This document shows positions 1 through 11,422 of a stretch of DNA of 64,000 bases, piece after piece. Numbering within the stretch: the first letter of the stretch is position 1; every line of letters begins with the position of its first letter. Made by a program: the position numbers and the translations under genes. Source of the stretch: Isoetes taiwanensis (Eukaryota; Streptophyta; Lycopodiopsida; Isoetales; Isoetaceae); assembly GCA_021234155.1 (NCBI GenBank), contig JAJEKV010000002.1, forward strand, positions 35,940,128-36,004,127. Direction: 5' to 3'. Under the pieces are notes generated by a model, which saw only the letters and a list, made by a program, of their open reading frames with translations, made no database searches and was not told the origin of the DNA.

Positions 1-338
1 CAAAGACTTGCAACACAAATTTTGTTATAACGTGTTGCAGGGGATGAAGAGTACTTGGGAAGTGTAAATTTTGTATGAAATTGATAAACTTTGATAAACT
101 TAAATGTTGTATTAAGTAAGGTTAAGTAATTACCTTGCGTTGATTAAGTATGAAGTGATAAGTTAATTGGATAATGAAATAGTACAGTAATGTCTTAAAC
201 ATTACCTTAGAGTAATTCTAATAATTGTGTAACTATAATAATAATAATTGTATGCATCAAGTTGGTTACAGGACAGTAAGATCCCAAGGTGGGGAGAACC
301 TCGATGCTACGGACAGCATCATTTTAGGGTGGGGAGAA
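1..338 (+). mobile_element. 3' internal end of a Ty3/Gypsy-type element, with polypurine tract
   Basis: No coding sequence is recognisable. The stretch ends in a purine-rich tract (about 326-338, AGGGTGGGGAGAA) that abuts the LTR starting at 339, as expected for the primer of plus-strand DNA synthesis. The rest of the element lies left of the window. Confidence 0.5.
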
Positions 339-1897
339 TGTGACGTTCCAGCACAGTATACGATCCCAGGACGTATACTGTACTGCCTCGTCACGTGTAC
401 ACGCCATCCCGATTGACGTGTACGCCGACGTGTAGCCAAGCAAGTAGCACCCTAGGGGGCAACTTGCAAGTGTGTGCACACTTAGTTATGTGCACATTTA
501 TCCATGTGTACACATTTATCCATGTGTACACTTTAGGGCCATTTAGATAATAAAGGCAAGTGGGCCAAACTCATTTATCCCACATGCTCAAGGGAGAATA
601 GGAAGCCCTAGCCCTAACCCTTAGTCTATAAAGGTATAGGAAACCCTAACTTTCCATTTTCGTCCACAGCCTTCTAGGATTCTATTTTGCTTGCTCCAAG
701 AGCCAATCTTGACTCCCGAAGTCTGTCTGAGCCGCCTAGCTCATCAGCTTCCCTTTCTAGTATCATCTTCGAGCAGTTCTGCAGCATGGATGCATTCAGA
801 GCAGGAGGAGCAAGCCAGAGATCAGGTATTTTTGCCAAATCAATAGTCTAAACTGTCTCCCAGACATAGAATAAGTAGGTTTAGCCTATTGATTTGTCCA
901 TAGCAGCCATCTAGATTTCTAGATATCGAGCCATAACTAAAGAACCTAACTCTGTGATTTAGATTAAATCTTGTTCTTTAGTTCTTCTGTGATATGTAAC
1001 TCATTGTATTGGGAAGGGAGGTAGAGACCTTAAAGCTTAATAGTTGATGCTCCTAGCTAGCCTCTTTAGTGCACTGTAAATTCGGCCTGTGTACAAGAGC
1101 CACACCTGGTTGTGGGTGAAGGGGCCAGACTGGCTTATAAGGAGGTTCATTTCCTGACTCATGATCACGTCCCTCTGGTAGTAAGGCCTATCGGGGACTA
1201 TTGTGCACTAGACCTAATGCTCTGCCACTGCGTGAGGGCTTTGCATGGGTTCGACACTCTTGGAGTGGTGGACACCTTCCATGGAGTTCAAGTCGAGTAC
1301 GGGCAGTGGCCCTCTAGTCACCTTGTGTCAGCATGTAGATCTCTGAAGGGAGTGATCCCTACCTGCCCCATCAGAACTGGGGAGATGCAACTCAGGAATA
1401 GCCCCTCTGGCTATGCCTCCGGCGGCCTACAGTCAGGTCCTAACACTTTTCAACCTACTCTGCAAAGTGTGCAGAGGAGGGGCGAATGGAGTGGATTATC
1501 CTAAGCCATGTTCTTATGCCAGCCAAATTCATTTGCCATGAATTCTGTCTGCAATAACCTCTGGAGAACCAAGCCGTCAGTCATCCCCTTTGAGTCTGAG
1601 CCTTGGGTAGGATTTCCATATGTGATGTACTGATCTTTGTCTATGCAGATATATGATGAGCCATCCTTCGAGATGGTTATGTGATGTTGATGTTGTATAC
1701 TGACATGTATGTTTACGCTTTCGCAGCTAGGTAGGCCCTGAGGGAGACAGGGTAAATGACCCCTTCATTCTTTCCACTAGAACTCATCAAGGTTGCAGTG
1801 ATACGTGGAGGGCCCTGTATCAGTATGGAGCTGGTATGGGGGATGAACTCCTGTTTGTATACGTTGACTGCACCGTATATGAGTAGGGGACGTCACA
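339..1897 (+). mobile_element. Long LTR (3' LTR) of a Gypsy-type retrotransposon
   Basis: The unit begins TGTGACG directly after a polypurine tract and ends at its inverse CGTCACA (1891-1897), giving canonical TG...CA ends and about 1.56 kb. A TATA box (TATAAAGG, 627-634) follows an upstream region rich in GTGTACAC-like words, consistent with a U3 promoter. The short open frames inside (for example 1112-1504) show no domain and are unlikely to be genes. The 5' LTR is outside the window, so the ends cannot be checked by LTR comparison; a solo repeat of another kind is possible. Confidence 0.55.
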
Positions 1898-2084
1898 TGA
1901 GACTAATCTGGAACAAATCCGGCAAGAATTTGATTACGGTGTGAAGCTTCTCATGCTGCCACTGCCAATATACCAGAGCTCCTCGAGTTTCAACATGCAA
2001 AGCGGAGCTTCAACTTCATAAAAAACAAAGCCCTTTAACAAAAAACAGAGCATTTCGCTTAGAAAACTCAGAGCATTTCGCTTT

Positions 2085-2089
2085 ATAAC
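2085..2089. repeat. Left target-site duplication of the Copia element (ATAAC)
   Basis: ATAAC immediately left of the 3' LTR is repeated at 6717-6721 immediately right of the 5' LTR. A 5-bp duplication is usual for Copia integrases and fixes both ends of the element. Confidence 0.8.
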
Positions 2090-2273
2090 TAAAAGAGTTC
2101 ACAAACTTCAAGATCTCATGCACTCCAAGATTCCAGAGAAAAAGCGTACTGTATGTTGTTTTTCCCTTCTATTATATAAAGCAGAAATTACAATTTCAAC
2201 AGTCCTGAATTTAATGCAATAACGAATTTTCTAGTTTTAATCTACATCCGTTAAGAGTCTTCATGGTCCAATA
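2090..2273 (-). repeat. 3' LTR of the Copia element (184 bp, 46-bp deletion)
   Basis: Matches 6487-6716 except for about 8 substitutions and a 46-bp gap in the U3 part. On the minus strand it starts TATTGG and ends CTCTTTTA. Confidence 0.9.
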
Positions 2274-2283
2274 CTCCCCTCAG
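2274..2283 (-). other. Polypurine tract of the Copia element
   Basis: Minus-strand CTGAGGGGAG directly precedes the 3' LTR. Confidence 0.75.
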
Positions 2284-3787
2284 ATGTGATCAAGTAAGTG
2301 CTGAACCTTTCTCATTCCAAGCTCCTTAACACATTCACAGAATCTCCTCCTTGGCAGTGCTTTGGTAAAGATATCAGCAGTCATCTTTTGTGTGTTGACG
2401 TATTTGACATCAATTCTGCCTTCTTCTACCTTTTCTCGAGTAAAGTGATACTGCACTTCCAATATGCTTTGCCTTAGAAAAGTTCGTAGGATTCTTCACT
2501 AGTGCAATAGCAGCCTGATTATCGTTACAAATTTGCACTGCCCCTTTCTATTTTTCTCCAATATCTTCAAGTAAATGATTCAGCCATATTGCTTCCTTTG
2601 CAGCAGCACATAATGCCATGTACTCTGATTCACACGTTGAAACCGCTATTGCCTTTTGTTTCTTGTTGCACCAGTTCACTGTTCCCCCTTGCAGCATGAA
2701 ACAATATCCGGTTCGAGAATGACGGTCTGATAAATCACCAGCATAATCTGCATCCGTAAAACCCTGAAGTTGAGAACTGTCTGAAGGAATGGATGTGTAT
2801 TGAAGAACAAGATCTTGAGTGGAGCTGAGATATCTCAAAATCCGAAGTACTGCCTTCCAATGAACATGCCCAGGACAACTCAGAAATTGATTAGTTATGA
2901 CCACTGCTGCTGCCAGATCTAGTCTTGTGCATACCATGATATGCATTAAACTTCCAACAACACTAGCATAGGGAACATCCCGCCTGAAAGCTTCTTCTTC
3001 TAGAGTGTTGGGACACATCCCCATGGTAAGATGAACTGATGGCGCTGTAGGGGTAGACAGCGCTTTTGTGTCGTTCATCTGATACTTTGCAAGAATTCCT
3101 CTGATATTTTTGGCTTGGTGCAACTGAATGGATCGAGCAGATCTATTTCTAACGATGCTGATCCCGAGAAAATAGCTGGCCTGACCCAAATCGGTCATGC
3201 AAAACCGTGTTGCCACAAGCCCTTTTAAAGTGTCGAGACTGCTTCTTTTGGTGCTTGCCATCAATAGATCATCCACATATAGCACAATTATCAGCCATTC
3301 ATCAGAAGTGTGCTTGACATAGATATTCCAATCTGCCTGACTTCGTGTAAACCCATGATCATGGAAAAAAGAGTTGATTGTATGATACCAGATCCTAGGT
3401 GATTGCCTAAGACCATAATTGCCTTCCTAAGTTTGCAAACCAAGTGGGATTTACCTTTTACTTCGAAACCTGGAGGCTGCCGCATGTACACATCCCCTGT
3501 AAGTTCCCCATGAAGGAAGGCCGTTTTGACGTCCATCTGATCAATCTCCATATCCTTGCAACTACAAGTGCAAGAACTACCCGTATAGATGACAGTCTTG
3601 CCACAGGGAAAAAAGTTTCTAAAAAATCTACTCCAGGTACCTGCAAGCATCCCTGAGCAACCAATCTGGCCTTGTAGCGATCCACCTTGCTTTGCTTATT
3701 GTATTTGACTATGTAAACCCATTTGCATCCGACAACTCGTCTATTTGGAGGCAACTCTACTAAATCCCATGTCTGATTGTCTTCCAA
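2280..3787 (-). pseudogene. Copia reverse transcriptase and RNase H region
   Basis: Three minus-strand blocks in different frames. 3458-3787 holds the RT start ([21 protein letters not shown]). 3291-3650 holds [13 protein letters not shown] and MRQPPGFE. 2548-3285 holds the catalytic YVDD followed by the connection and the RNase H segment (FTDADYAGDL, STCESEYMAL). 2280-2462 is the C-terminal tail ending in DIFTKALPRRRF, in another frame. The active-site YVDD is intact but frameshifts separate the blocks, so no functional polyprotein can be made. Product if intact: cDNA synthesis from the element RNA in cytoplasmic particles. Confidence 0.9.
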
Positions 3788-3799
3788 TGACTGAAACTC

Positions 3800-4855
3800 T
3801 TATGTCATAGCAGCTTGCCACAGTTCTGACTGTCTATCCTCTTGCCACAGTTCTGACTGTCTAGCCTCTTGAAATATGGCTAGTTCATCAGACATCACAG
3901 CACAACTGAGAGCAAATCTCTGTAAATTCCTCTCCGTAGGTTTCCATGCTCTCTGTGAGCACCTAGGAATATCGTCGGCGGGTTCATTCACTAATGAAGG
4001 GACCTCATCCTCTGAGCCTGAATCCTCTATGAGTTGATCTGCCACAAGATCTTTGTCTTCTCCATCAAAATCTCCACCGGATGCTTCACTGTCCGAAGAT
4101 GAATCTGAAATATCCTCTTCACATTCTTTTGTAACTTCAAAAGGATCATCCTCTCCATGATCCCTTGCGTTCAAGGAGTAATCCCCTTCATCAAACTGAA
4201 CACTTCTTCTATTTAGAATTCTGCATGTGCTTGGTTCATACAGTTTATATCCTTTGCTGTTTTCACAATATCCTATCATGAGACACTTTACGCTACGATC
4301 ACTGAATTTGCCTTCCTTCTGCTCTTCCTTACTCACAAAAGCATAAGCTATGCACTCAAACACCCGAAGATGTTTAATAGATGGCTTCCTTCCACTCCAG
4401 ACCATCTCTGGCACCTGATTTTCTAACGCTTTGGTTGGAATCCTGTTGTGCAAATACACTGCTACATTTACAGCTTCTGCCCAGAACTTTAACTGTAAAT
4501 TCCTGGCCTTCATCATTGATCTCGCACTCTCCACTACAGTCCGATTCTTCCTTTCCACCACGCCATTTTGTGCATGTTTGTGAGCGATCGACATTTCTTG
4601 TTTGATGCCATTTTCTTGTAAGAACTTGTGAAGCAGATTTCCTATGAACTCACCTCCCCGATCCGTACGAATTTTCTTGATTTTCTGATCTGTCTCATTT
4701 TCTACTTCCGTTTCCCATTTTTGAAAGATCCCATCGACCTCAGATTTCTTTCTCATAAAGAATACCCAAGCTTTTCTAGAAAAATCATCAACTATCAGCA
4801 AAAAATACATTTTCCCTCCCATAGACCTATATTTTGACGGTCCCCAGACATCCAT
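3800..4855 (-). pseudogene. Copia integrase core and C-terminal region
   Basis: An open block of about 350 residues containing the rve core: MDVWGPSKYRSMGGK, LIVDDFSRKAWVFF (first Asp), RTDRGGEF (second Asp) and HAQNGVVERKNRT (catalytic Glu). The D,D,E residues are present. Downstream are the usual HLRVFECIAYAFV and GYCENSKGYKLY segments and an acidic Ser/Asp/Glu linker, then a short tandem duplication of about 30 bp (3815-3874, repeated QSELWQ). The zinc-binding GAG-pre-integrase part lies upstream (4855-5012) out of frame. Confidence 0.9.
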
Positions 4856-5011
4856 GTGAACCAGGCCCGCTTTAATTCCCTTTCCCTTTGGATAAGGGGG
4901 TTCGTGACTGTTTCCCCCTTAAGCAACCTTCACAAATTGATTCTTTTCTCTTTATCTTTGGCAGATCCTCCACTAGATTTTCCTTAGACATCCTTTCAAG
5001 ATATTTTTGGT

Positions 5012-6422
5012 TTACATGACCAAGTCGCTCATGCCACAATTGGCTCTGTCCTGTCCCTTGCTCAACCAGAACTGCTTTGCTTCCTTCTTTTGCCCAGATA
5101 GCTTATTTAAATTTCCCTCCATTTGTCCGATGGCTATAATCTGTTTTTTCTCATTTTTTATCACACACCTCCTATTCCCAAACCGAATATCTAGCTTGGC
5201 GTCATCCAATTTTGACACGTACAGGAGGTTAACAGACAATCTAGGAACATAAAGTACCTTCTTTATCTCTTGATTTATGGAGCCCAAAGCAATCTGAATT
5301 CCCTTCTCCTTGCACATGAAGTCTTCCTTTACCTGTAACCACAGTTCTCCTTCCATTCTCCTTTTTGATCTTAGAGAAGACGTCCTTTTCAGGGGTCATA
5401 TAGTCTGTTGCACTAGAGTCGAGATAACAGACTTCTGGTTCCCTTTGAACCATGAACATTTTTACCTCCTGGCTCTTGCACAGACGGTTCTTGATCCAGC
5501 CAACAGCCTGACCAACATATTCCCATGCCTTCCTCAGCCATCCCGACATCTCTTCCGTCTTGGCCAAAAAACTTGCACTGCTCTCAGTGTCTTTTTCTTC
5601 CTCATGCTCCGAATCTGTCTCCACTTTTGCCTTATGAGCTTTCTTGTCATTCTTTTCATTCCTTCCCCTTTCTTTGTTCCTTTCTTCCCTGCGATTCCTT
5701 CTCCTTGGTGACTCTGGGCAGTCTCTAGCTAGATGCCCGATTTCATCACAGTTAAAACATCTCCTTAATTCAGCCCTTTGTTTTCTAGTATAAAGAGCAA
5801 CCCCTTCACGGTTCCCAGAACCCTTGTCTGTCTTCCTTCTGCTGGTCTTCACAGCCTCTTCTTGCAAAATCTAAGCACATGCCCAGTCCACAGTGACCTC
5901 TTTGGCTCCTCCAATTACCGTTCTCACTCCATCATAGGACGAAGGCAGCCCCATAATTAATGCTCCCACGATTGCATCCTCTGGAAGCGGTTTTCCCATT
6001 CCATGCAATTGCTTGGCTGCTGTCATAATCTTCTCAATGTAAGTGTTTACTTCCTCTCCTTCTTTACACTTCGTAGCAAAAATCTATGTGTAAAGCATGA
6101 CTTGCTGACTGAATTGATCCTTCCTAAAAGCCTTTACCAGATACTCCCACGCTTCCTTGGCATTCTTGGCCTCCTCAATACAAGGAATATAAGCATCCTG
6201 CATATACTTCATCATCCAATTCTTAGCTTTCCAGTTGAGTTGCTCCTATTTGGCAATTTCCTCTTTTGACACTTCTTTTTCTCCTTCCTTCTTCGTAGGA
6301 GCAACTTCTTCTCCAGAACAGACACCCCACAGTCCTTTCTCTGCCAGAACTCCTCTTACTTTGATGAACCAAATGTAAGAGTTGTTTACATTCAGTTTTT
6401 CTAGGGCCCTCTTCTCAGACAT
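5012..6422 (-). pseudogene. Copia gag and aspartic protease region
   Basis: The gag start is the ATG at 6422 (MSEKRALEKLN, then NNSYIWFIKVRG, typical of plant Copia gag). A CCHC zinc knuckle (CFNCDEIGHLARDC) lies in the block 5241-5867. The protease active site reads LDSSATDY instead of the usual LDSGATxH, so the catalytic Gly is lost. The protease C-terminal half (LYVPRLSVNLLYVSKL) continues in a different frame at 5012-5356. Several frameshifts separate gag from protease. Confidence 0.85.
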
Positions 6423-6474
6423 GATTCCAAGCTTTGTTCCGATCACGATCCTTGATACAATCAGGGATTTACTG

Positions 6475-6486
6475 GCTCTGATACCA
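6475..6486 (-). other. Primer binding site (initiator Met-tRNA type)
   Basis: Minus-strand TGGTATCAGAGC directly follows the 5' LTR with no spacer; it is the standard complement of the 3' end of plant initiator methionine tRNA. Confidence 0.9.
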
Positions 6487-6716
6487 TAAAAGAGTTCACA
6501 AACTTCAAGATCTCATGCACTCCAAGATTCCAGAGAAAAAGCGTACTGTCTGTTGTTTTTCCCTTCTGTTATATAAAGCAGAAATTACAATTTCAACGGT
6601 CTTGAATTTAATGCAATAACTAACTTTCTAGTTTTAATCTCCTACTGACTAAATGCCATGTTTCTTGGCTTTACTATCTATTGATTACATCTGTTAACAG
6701 TCTTCATGGTCCAATA
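6487..6716 (-). repeat. 5' LTR of the Copia element (230 bp)
   Basis: Full-length partner of 2090-2273. Minus-strand ends TATTGG...CTCTTTTA. A TATATAA-like box lies near 6571-6577 in minus orientation. Confidence 0.9.
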
Positions 6717-6721
6717 ATAAC

Positions 6722-7770
6722 AAACCGAATCAGTGTAGACATCTAGAAAGACTGAAAGAATATGTTCTGTAGCACATGTTTCTGCATCAAATCCAGTTAT
6801 ACCAGAGAAAAACCACTAAGAAACAAGAATCAAAGCTTCAAACGCTACCAAAACCTTCACAACTGCAAGAAATACCTTTGAAATGCTTTCGATCCGAGGA
6901 GCCATCGCATGCATTTAAGAAGATAAGCTCACCGGAGGATGCAGCCGCTGCCCTTGGCGCCTCGACATAGCCAGAGAAGAAAAGCATGTTTCTATATTGT
7001 GGGGGAACGTCACTTGGTCCCCTTTCCAGTGGGTCAGTGACCCGCTCCCGGCTACCGCCGCTCGCAGGACCCCACTGTCCACACTAAAAAGAGCTCGCAA
7101 GGGACGTTCCCCATACAAAACCTGGTAAAGGGGAGGTAATGGTGGCTGAAGAATTTGTGATTGGGGGACTGTAACCTGGAAGGATCGGTGATGTTGATCC
7201 TTGTTTGATGTCCAGGCTTGTGTTGATGATGTGTCAACAAGACGACGTGATGCGCAGGGCAAAGCCGATCCAAGTGGTGGCATTTAAGGGAGGTGGAGGA
7301 GTTGCAACCCTTAAAATATCAAATGCTCAAAGGAGGCAGTGGTGTTCAGAGGAGCTATCATTGTAATCATTATAGATACAAGAAAATTATTGCGATAAAC
7401 GTTTCCCTTTACCAACTCAATTATTGATTTGAATTGTATCTGTTCGTAACAAGGCAAAAGACATTCTTGAACACATGATTTCAATTATCTTATTTTGATG
7501 AGATTTTGGTGCAAATTATACTAAAAAATTTCTTAAGGGTTCCTCTAGATTCTCTAAGATTCCTTCAACATTCTCTAGCCCTCGAGATCCTTGTTAATTA
7601 GCCTAGTTTCTACAATTCTCTAAGATTCTAAACTCCTTTAGAATCTCTTAAGATTTTCGAGGTCACCTCTGAGCTCTGACTCTCCAAAATCCCATTGGAT
7701 TCTATAGATATATTCGTTGATTCTTTGAAATTCCCTTAGGTACCCGCAACGTGCTCTGACTTCCTTTTGG
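6722..7770. other. No gene recognised
   Basis: A short GC-richer patch (6940-7290) is open on the minus strand for about 120 residues but shows no domain or codon pattern I trust. The remainder is AT-rich. It may be an LTR or other transposon remnant. Confidence 0.3.
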
Positions 7771-8040
7771 ATGGGGCATAAGCTTGCAAATCAACAATCG
7801 GTTGAAGATTTGGTGTATCTTGAACATGATACCTTGCTTCAACATCGATGGGGAAGCACAAAACAATCCTTTCTCAGTAGGGAAGGGCAAGGGTCTCCTC
7901 GAAATAGTACAAATGAGTATATGCGGTCTGCTAAAAGAAGTACATGCTCAACCTTTGTTGACGATTTCTTAAGGTATATGATGGTCTTCCTCCTTTCTAA
8001 GAATCCAAACTTTTCCTTTATCAATTCTAAGCACAAGTAG
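7771..8040 (+). pseudogene. Fragment of a second Copia element: GAG-pre-integrase/integrase
   Basis: Two overlapping plus-strand frames together resemble the start of a Copia integrase core. One frame carries GKGLLEIVQMSICGLLKEVH (compare the family's LELVHxDxCGPM). The other carries STFVDDFLRYMMVFLL (compare FIDDFSRYTWVYLL), so a frameshift lies near 7950. No LTRs are seen around it. Confidence 0.5.
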
Positions 8041-8500
8041 AGAGGCACACAAAATGATATATACGTAAACGTTTTTCTACCCCCTAATCCAATCGTGTGA
8101 TGCCACGTGGGCATGATTCTTTTACTGAAAATGAAGCTTAAAAGTCATAATTTTAATTTGCTTCTACTTCTTAAGTTTTTATCCTACATTTTTAATTTCA
8201 GTTGATATTCTGAACTTTTTTACCCTACATTCTGTTATTTCAGAATTAAATCCAGAATTTTAAGCTAGACAAAGGGACAATGCAATTAAGCATAGATTTC
8301 AATTAAACACAATAAGTTATTACAAACATCACATAACAAAGGATAATGTCTCAATTGCACTGCATTCAAATTCCAAATTTTGATCCAACTACTTCAGTTC
8401 CATGAGTTACATTGCAAAAACAAAATACAGAAATCAAAGTTCAGAATCTACTTCTTCAGCGTTGTCATCATGAAGTCACTGAATTCCTTGCCTATCATCT
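8041..8500. other. No gene recognised, AT-rich
   Basis: Homopolymer-rich sequence without an open frame or repeat that I can assign. Confidence 0.4.
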
Positions 8501-8506
8501 GTGGCA

Positions 8507-10121
8507 TTACAAAATTCTGGAAACTGCCACCAAAATATTAGCAACCTGCAGATTCATCCCTAAAGTCCATCGCACAGCAGGAGAAGATACTACAAGTGTC
8601 TCAACATCTTGAGCAAACTGTACTAACTCATTATCCTCTTCAACTACACTTGGTAGAACATATGAGACATCAACAACAGGATCACTATTCTGCTTTACCA
8701 CAGATATAGTGCCACAAGAATTAAAAGGATTAGCGGCCTCAAAAATAGCACTTATAATGCTATTAACCCTAATGGAATCAAAGCACAAGTCTCACCACGA
8801 CCAGAACGATCAAGCTCATCAACTTTTCTAAGTTCTTCATGATAAACAGCATGAAACATCCTGCTCTCTCCATTTTCATCAAGTGGATTGGCTATAACGT
8901 CCATTGCACATTTAAATTCTTATCATACCTGCACATATGAAGAAATATGTCAGAAAAAAAAAACAATTAAACTAATAAAATAACTAAGGAATTTACCTGT
9001 TATAAGCTTTAGATGTTCTTTTTTCAATTATGCACATACCAACAGACATTGGAACCCCTGCTCGAATCATTCTCGAAAATAACAATTGTACGTCCAGACT
9101 TACTAGAGTACTTACCATCAACTCCAACAATAGATAACATGTATTTAACCCATGAAGCAAGTGTCCTTGCACTCATCCTATTCTCTGAATTATACCATTG
9201 AATAGACTTGTGATTCTGGATAGGCTGCATGAAGTAGAATCTCACAATACTCCGCCAACTGTCTCTCTAGCTACTTATATGTTACCACAACATCAGAATC
9301 AAAGCACCCGCACGGCAATCTGAATTGTTCTTCCTGATATGGCTCATATCCACACCATAATTCTTACTCGAACACTTGTTATACTCCACATACTCACTTC
9401 CACTCTCTTCTCAACTAAAAAGTCTGTTATCATCAACTCTCGTTCTGCCCTCTCAAATATTGGAGACTTTATGATATCAAAAGTTTTCCCCTTTATTCAG
9501 GTATTGGCGACCCTAATTTTCCTGCGCCTTCTAATCGTACTGCTAAACTTCCGAAACATATCGTGCAACCTGCAACCAAACAAATTAATTAGCAATTAAA
9601 CAAACTTAAACAAATTTAAATAAATTATAAAAAAAATGCAGTCACAATTCTGGTGGATAGATTTCACCATTCTTCTTAGTAATTTGCAGCATAAGTTGCT
9701 CTGGCAAACTAGCAAACTCTAACAAGTCCATTTCTTCTATTTTATGCTGAGTAGGTAATGACAGAATTCTCTTCAAAGATCAAAACGTTTTCTGGCCCAT
9801 AAGACTTTTGCTGCTGACCTTGATATTCCACCAGCCTCAACTTTCCTCTACAGCTCCTCCTAAAACTCTACAAAGAAAGCTCTAGGTATTGTCAAGTTCA
9901 CTCAAATACTTTGCAATGGCATCCTCACCAAATTCAGTCACTAATTCTTCCTCAAATTCACTAAGACCCTGACGAGGCACCAGACTATATACAAAGTGAG
10001 TCTCATATTTATGCCGCCATTGAGACAGGTCAAGCAGATAGTCAACCTTCTGCTTATCCACGATTGGCCAAGTAGACAGTAAGCCCTTTATCATTCTTAT
10101 GGACACTGGCGTTATGCACAA
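8507..10121 (-). pseudogene. Tyrosine-recombinase-like gene remnant with an intron
   Basis: Minus-strand pieces in several frames. The block 9024-9245 contains SARTLASWVKYMLSIVGVDG, like the segment before the second active-site box in Crypton/DIRS/phage-type integrases (xSxWIKxxLxxAGID). It is followed, after a frameshift, by RMIRAGVPMSVG and KRTSKAYNRY, where the last Tyr would be the nucleophile. A small GT-AG intron fits at 8929-8996 (donor CAG|GTAAAT, acceptor GTGCAG|G) inside the AYN-RY motif. C-terminal blocks continue at 8507-8920 (HAVYHEELRKVDELD) and N-terminal sequence at 9882-10121. Frameshifts make it non-functional. The family call is weak: the box-2 Arg-His part is not clean. 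Confidence 0.4.
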
Positions 10122-10139
10122 TTTTGCCTCCCCTAGAAT

Positions 10140-11422
10140 GGCAGCAGCTTTAAGTTGATTCCCTTGAAGTCAAAGCCATATCCAGTTACGTTGGCTAGTG
10201 GGGCCCTATGCCACACATAGGGTCGCCGTATCAATTTGAACATTCAGTTGCCAGGAGCACCCGTTGCTCTAGGGGCCGAGATCATGAACATTGGCCATTA
10301 TGACCTTATTGTGGGTATGGAATTCTTGGCTGCCACAAAGGCAAACATTGATTGTGAAAAGCAAGAAGTCACCTTTAATGTAGCTAATGGAGCCCGAGTA
10401 ACCATAGCAGGTAAACCCGTTTATCCCAATTATGCAGTGTATCTCATTACCTCAGTTGGATAGGGCTAATAAGAAGTCTCAAGTTGCTTGTATAATTCGA
10501 CTTGCTTCAGTAGACGTCAAGTCCAAACAAGATGAAGTTATTGATAGCTTGCCTCCAGCAATAGCAATTGTTCTTTGGGAATACCACGACCTCTTTCCAG
10601 ATGAGATTCATAGATTGCCACCTTTTAGAGGCGTGGAATGTGAAATTACCCTGGAACCAAGCACCAAGCCTAGCAGTAAGGCTCCATACCGAATGAGTAC
10701 ACCTGAATTAACAAAGCTTAAGAAACAGTTGCAGGAGCTTCTTAAGCTGGGGTTCATTCGATCAAGTGTGTCACCTTTTGGTGCCCCTATTCTGTTTGTA
10801 AAGAAGAAGGATGGCACTTTAAGGATGTGCATTGATTATCGCCAACTCAATAAGCACATGATTAAGAATCGGTATGCCTTACCACGTGCCGATAATTTAA
10901 TGGATCAATTACGTTGTGGGCATTACGAGTTCACTGTTATGCCCTTTGGCTAACTAATGCGCCAGCCACATTTATACGGTTGATGAACGATGTTTTTGAC
11001 GAGTATCTTGATGATTTTGTCATCATATTCTTCGATGATATCTTCGTATACAGTAAAACCTTAGAGGACCGTGTCAGTTTGCAACCACCAAGGTTGGCTA
11101 CTTGGGACATATTGTTTCTATGGAGGAAATAGCCACAGATCCAGCCAAGATTGAAGTAGTAAAAGATTGGCCGATTTTGACAAATGTCTCCAAAGTCCGC
11201 AGCTTTCTAGGATTGGCAGGATATTACCGTAAGTTTGTTAAAGACTTTGCTAAGCTGGCCGCACCCCTTACGAACCTGGCCGCACCCCTTACGAACCTGA
11301 CGAAGGTCAGGAATTGGATGGCTCATTGGAAAGACAAGGTCCAAGCCGGATTTCAGTCATTGAAGAATGCATTGACAACTGCTCCAGTTCTCACATTGCC
11401 AGACCCTCAAAAGGATAACTAA
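10140..11422 (+). pseudogene. Internally deleted Ty3/Gypsy pol fragment (protease-RT)
   Basis: The protease C-terminus (HYDLIVGMEFL) is followed by the [42 protein letters not shown], then directly [11 protein letters not shown]. About 30-40 residues that normally carry the first catalytic Asp (the YFSKIDLRSGYHQ region) are missing, so the RT is dead. A frameshift follows, then [13 protein letters not shown] and [10 protein letters not shown] (altered YxDD). The segment before [16 protein letters not shown] is shortened. A 21-bp tandem duplication (11258-11299) repeats LAAPLTN. The sequence stops abruptly at 11422 before RNase H. No LTRs are seen. Confidence 0.88.

Larger units (their letters stand above)
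2090..6716 (-). mobile_element. Complete but decayed Ty1/Copia retrotransposon, 4.6 kb
   Basis: Read on the minus strand the order is LTR (6487-6716), PBS (6475-6486), gag, protease, integrase, reverse transcriptase, RNase H, polypurine tract (2274-2283), LTR (2090-2273). Integrase before RT is diagnostic of Copia. The 5-bp duplication ATAAC flanks it. The LTRs differ at about 8 of 184 aligned positions and the 3' LTR has lost 46 bp, so the insertion is not recent. The LTR ends are TA...TA on both strands rather than TG...CA, a known minority type that is mostly found in Copia elements. The pol frame is broken several times. Confidence 0.93.

Noticed and set aside
1112-1504. A 130-residue plus-strand protein
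   Set aside because: Lies within a likely LTR, has no domain and an atypical composition.
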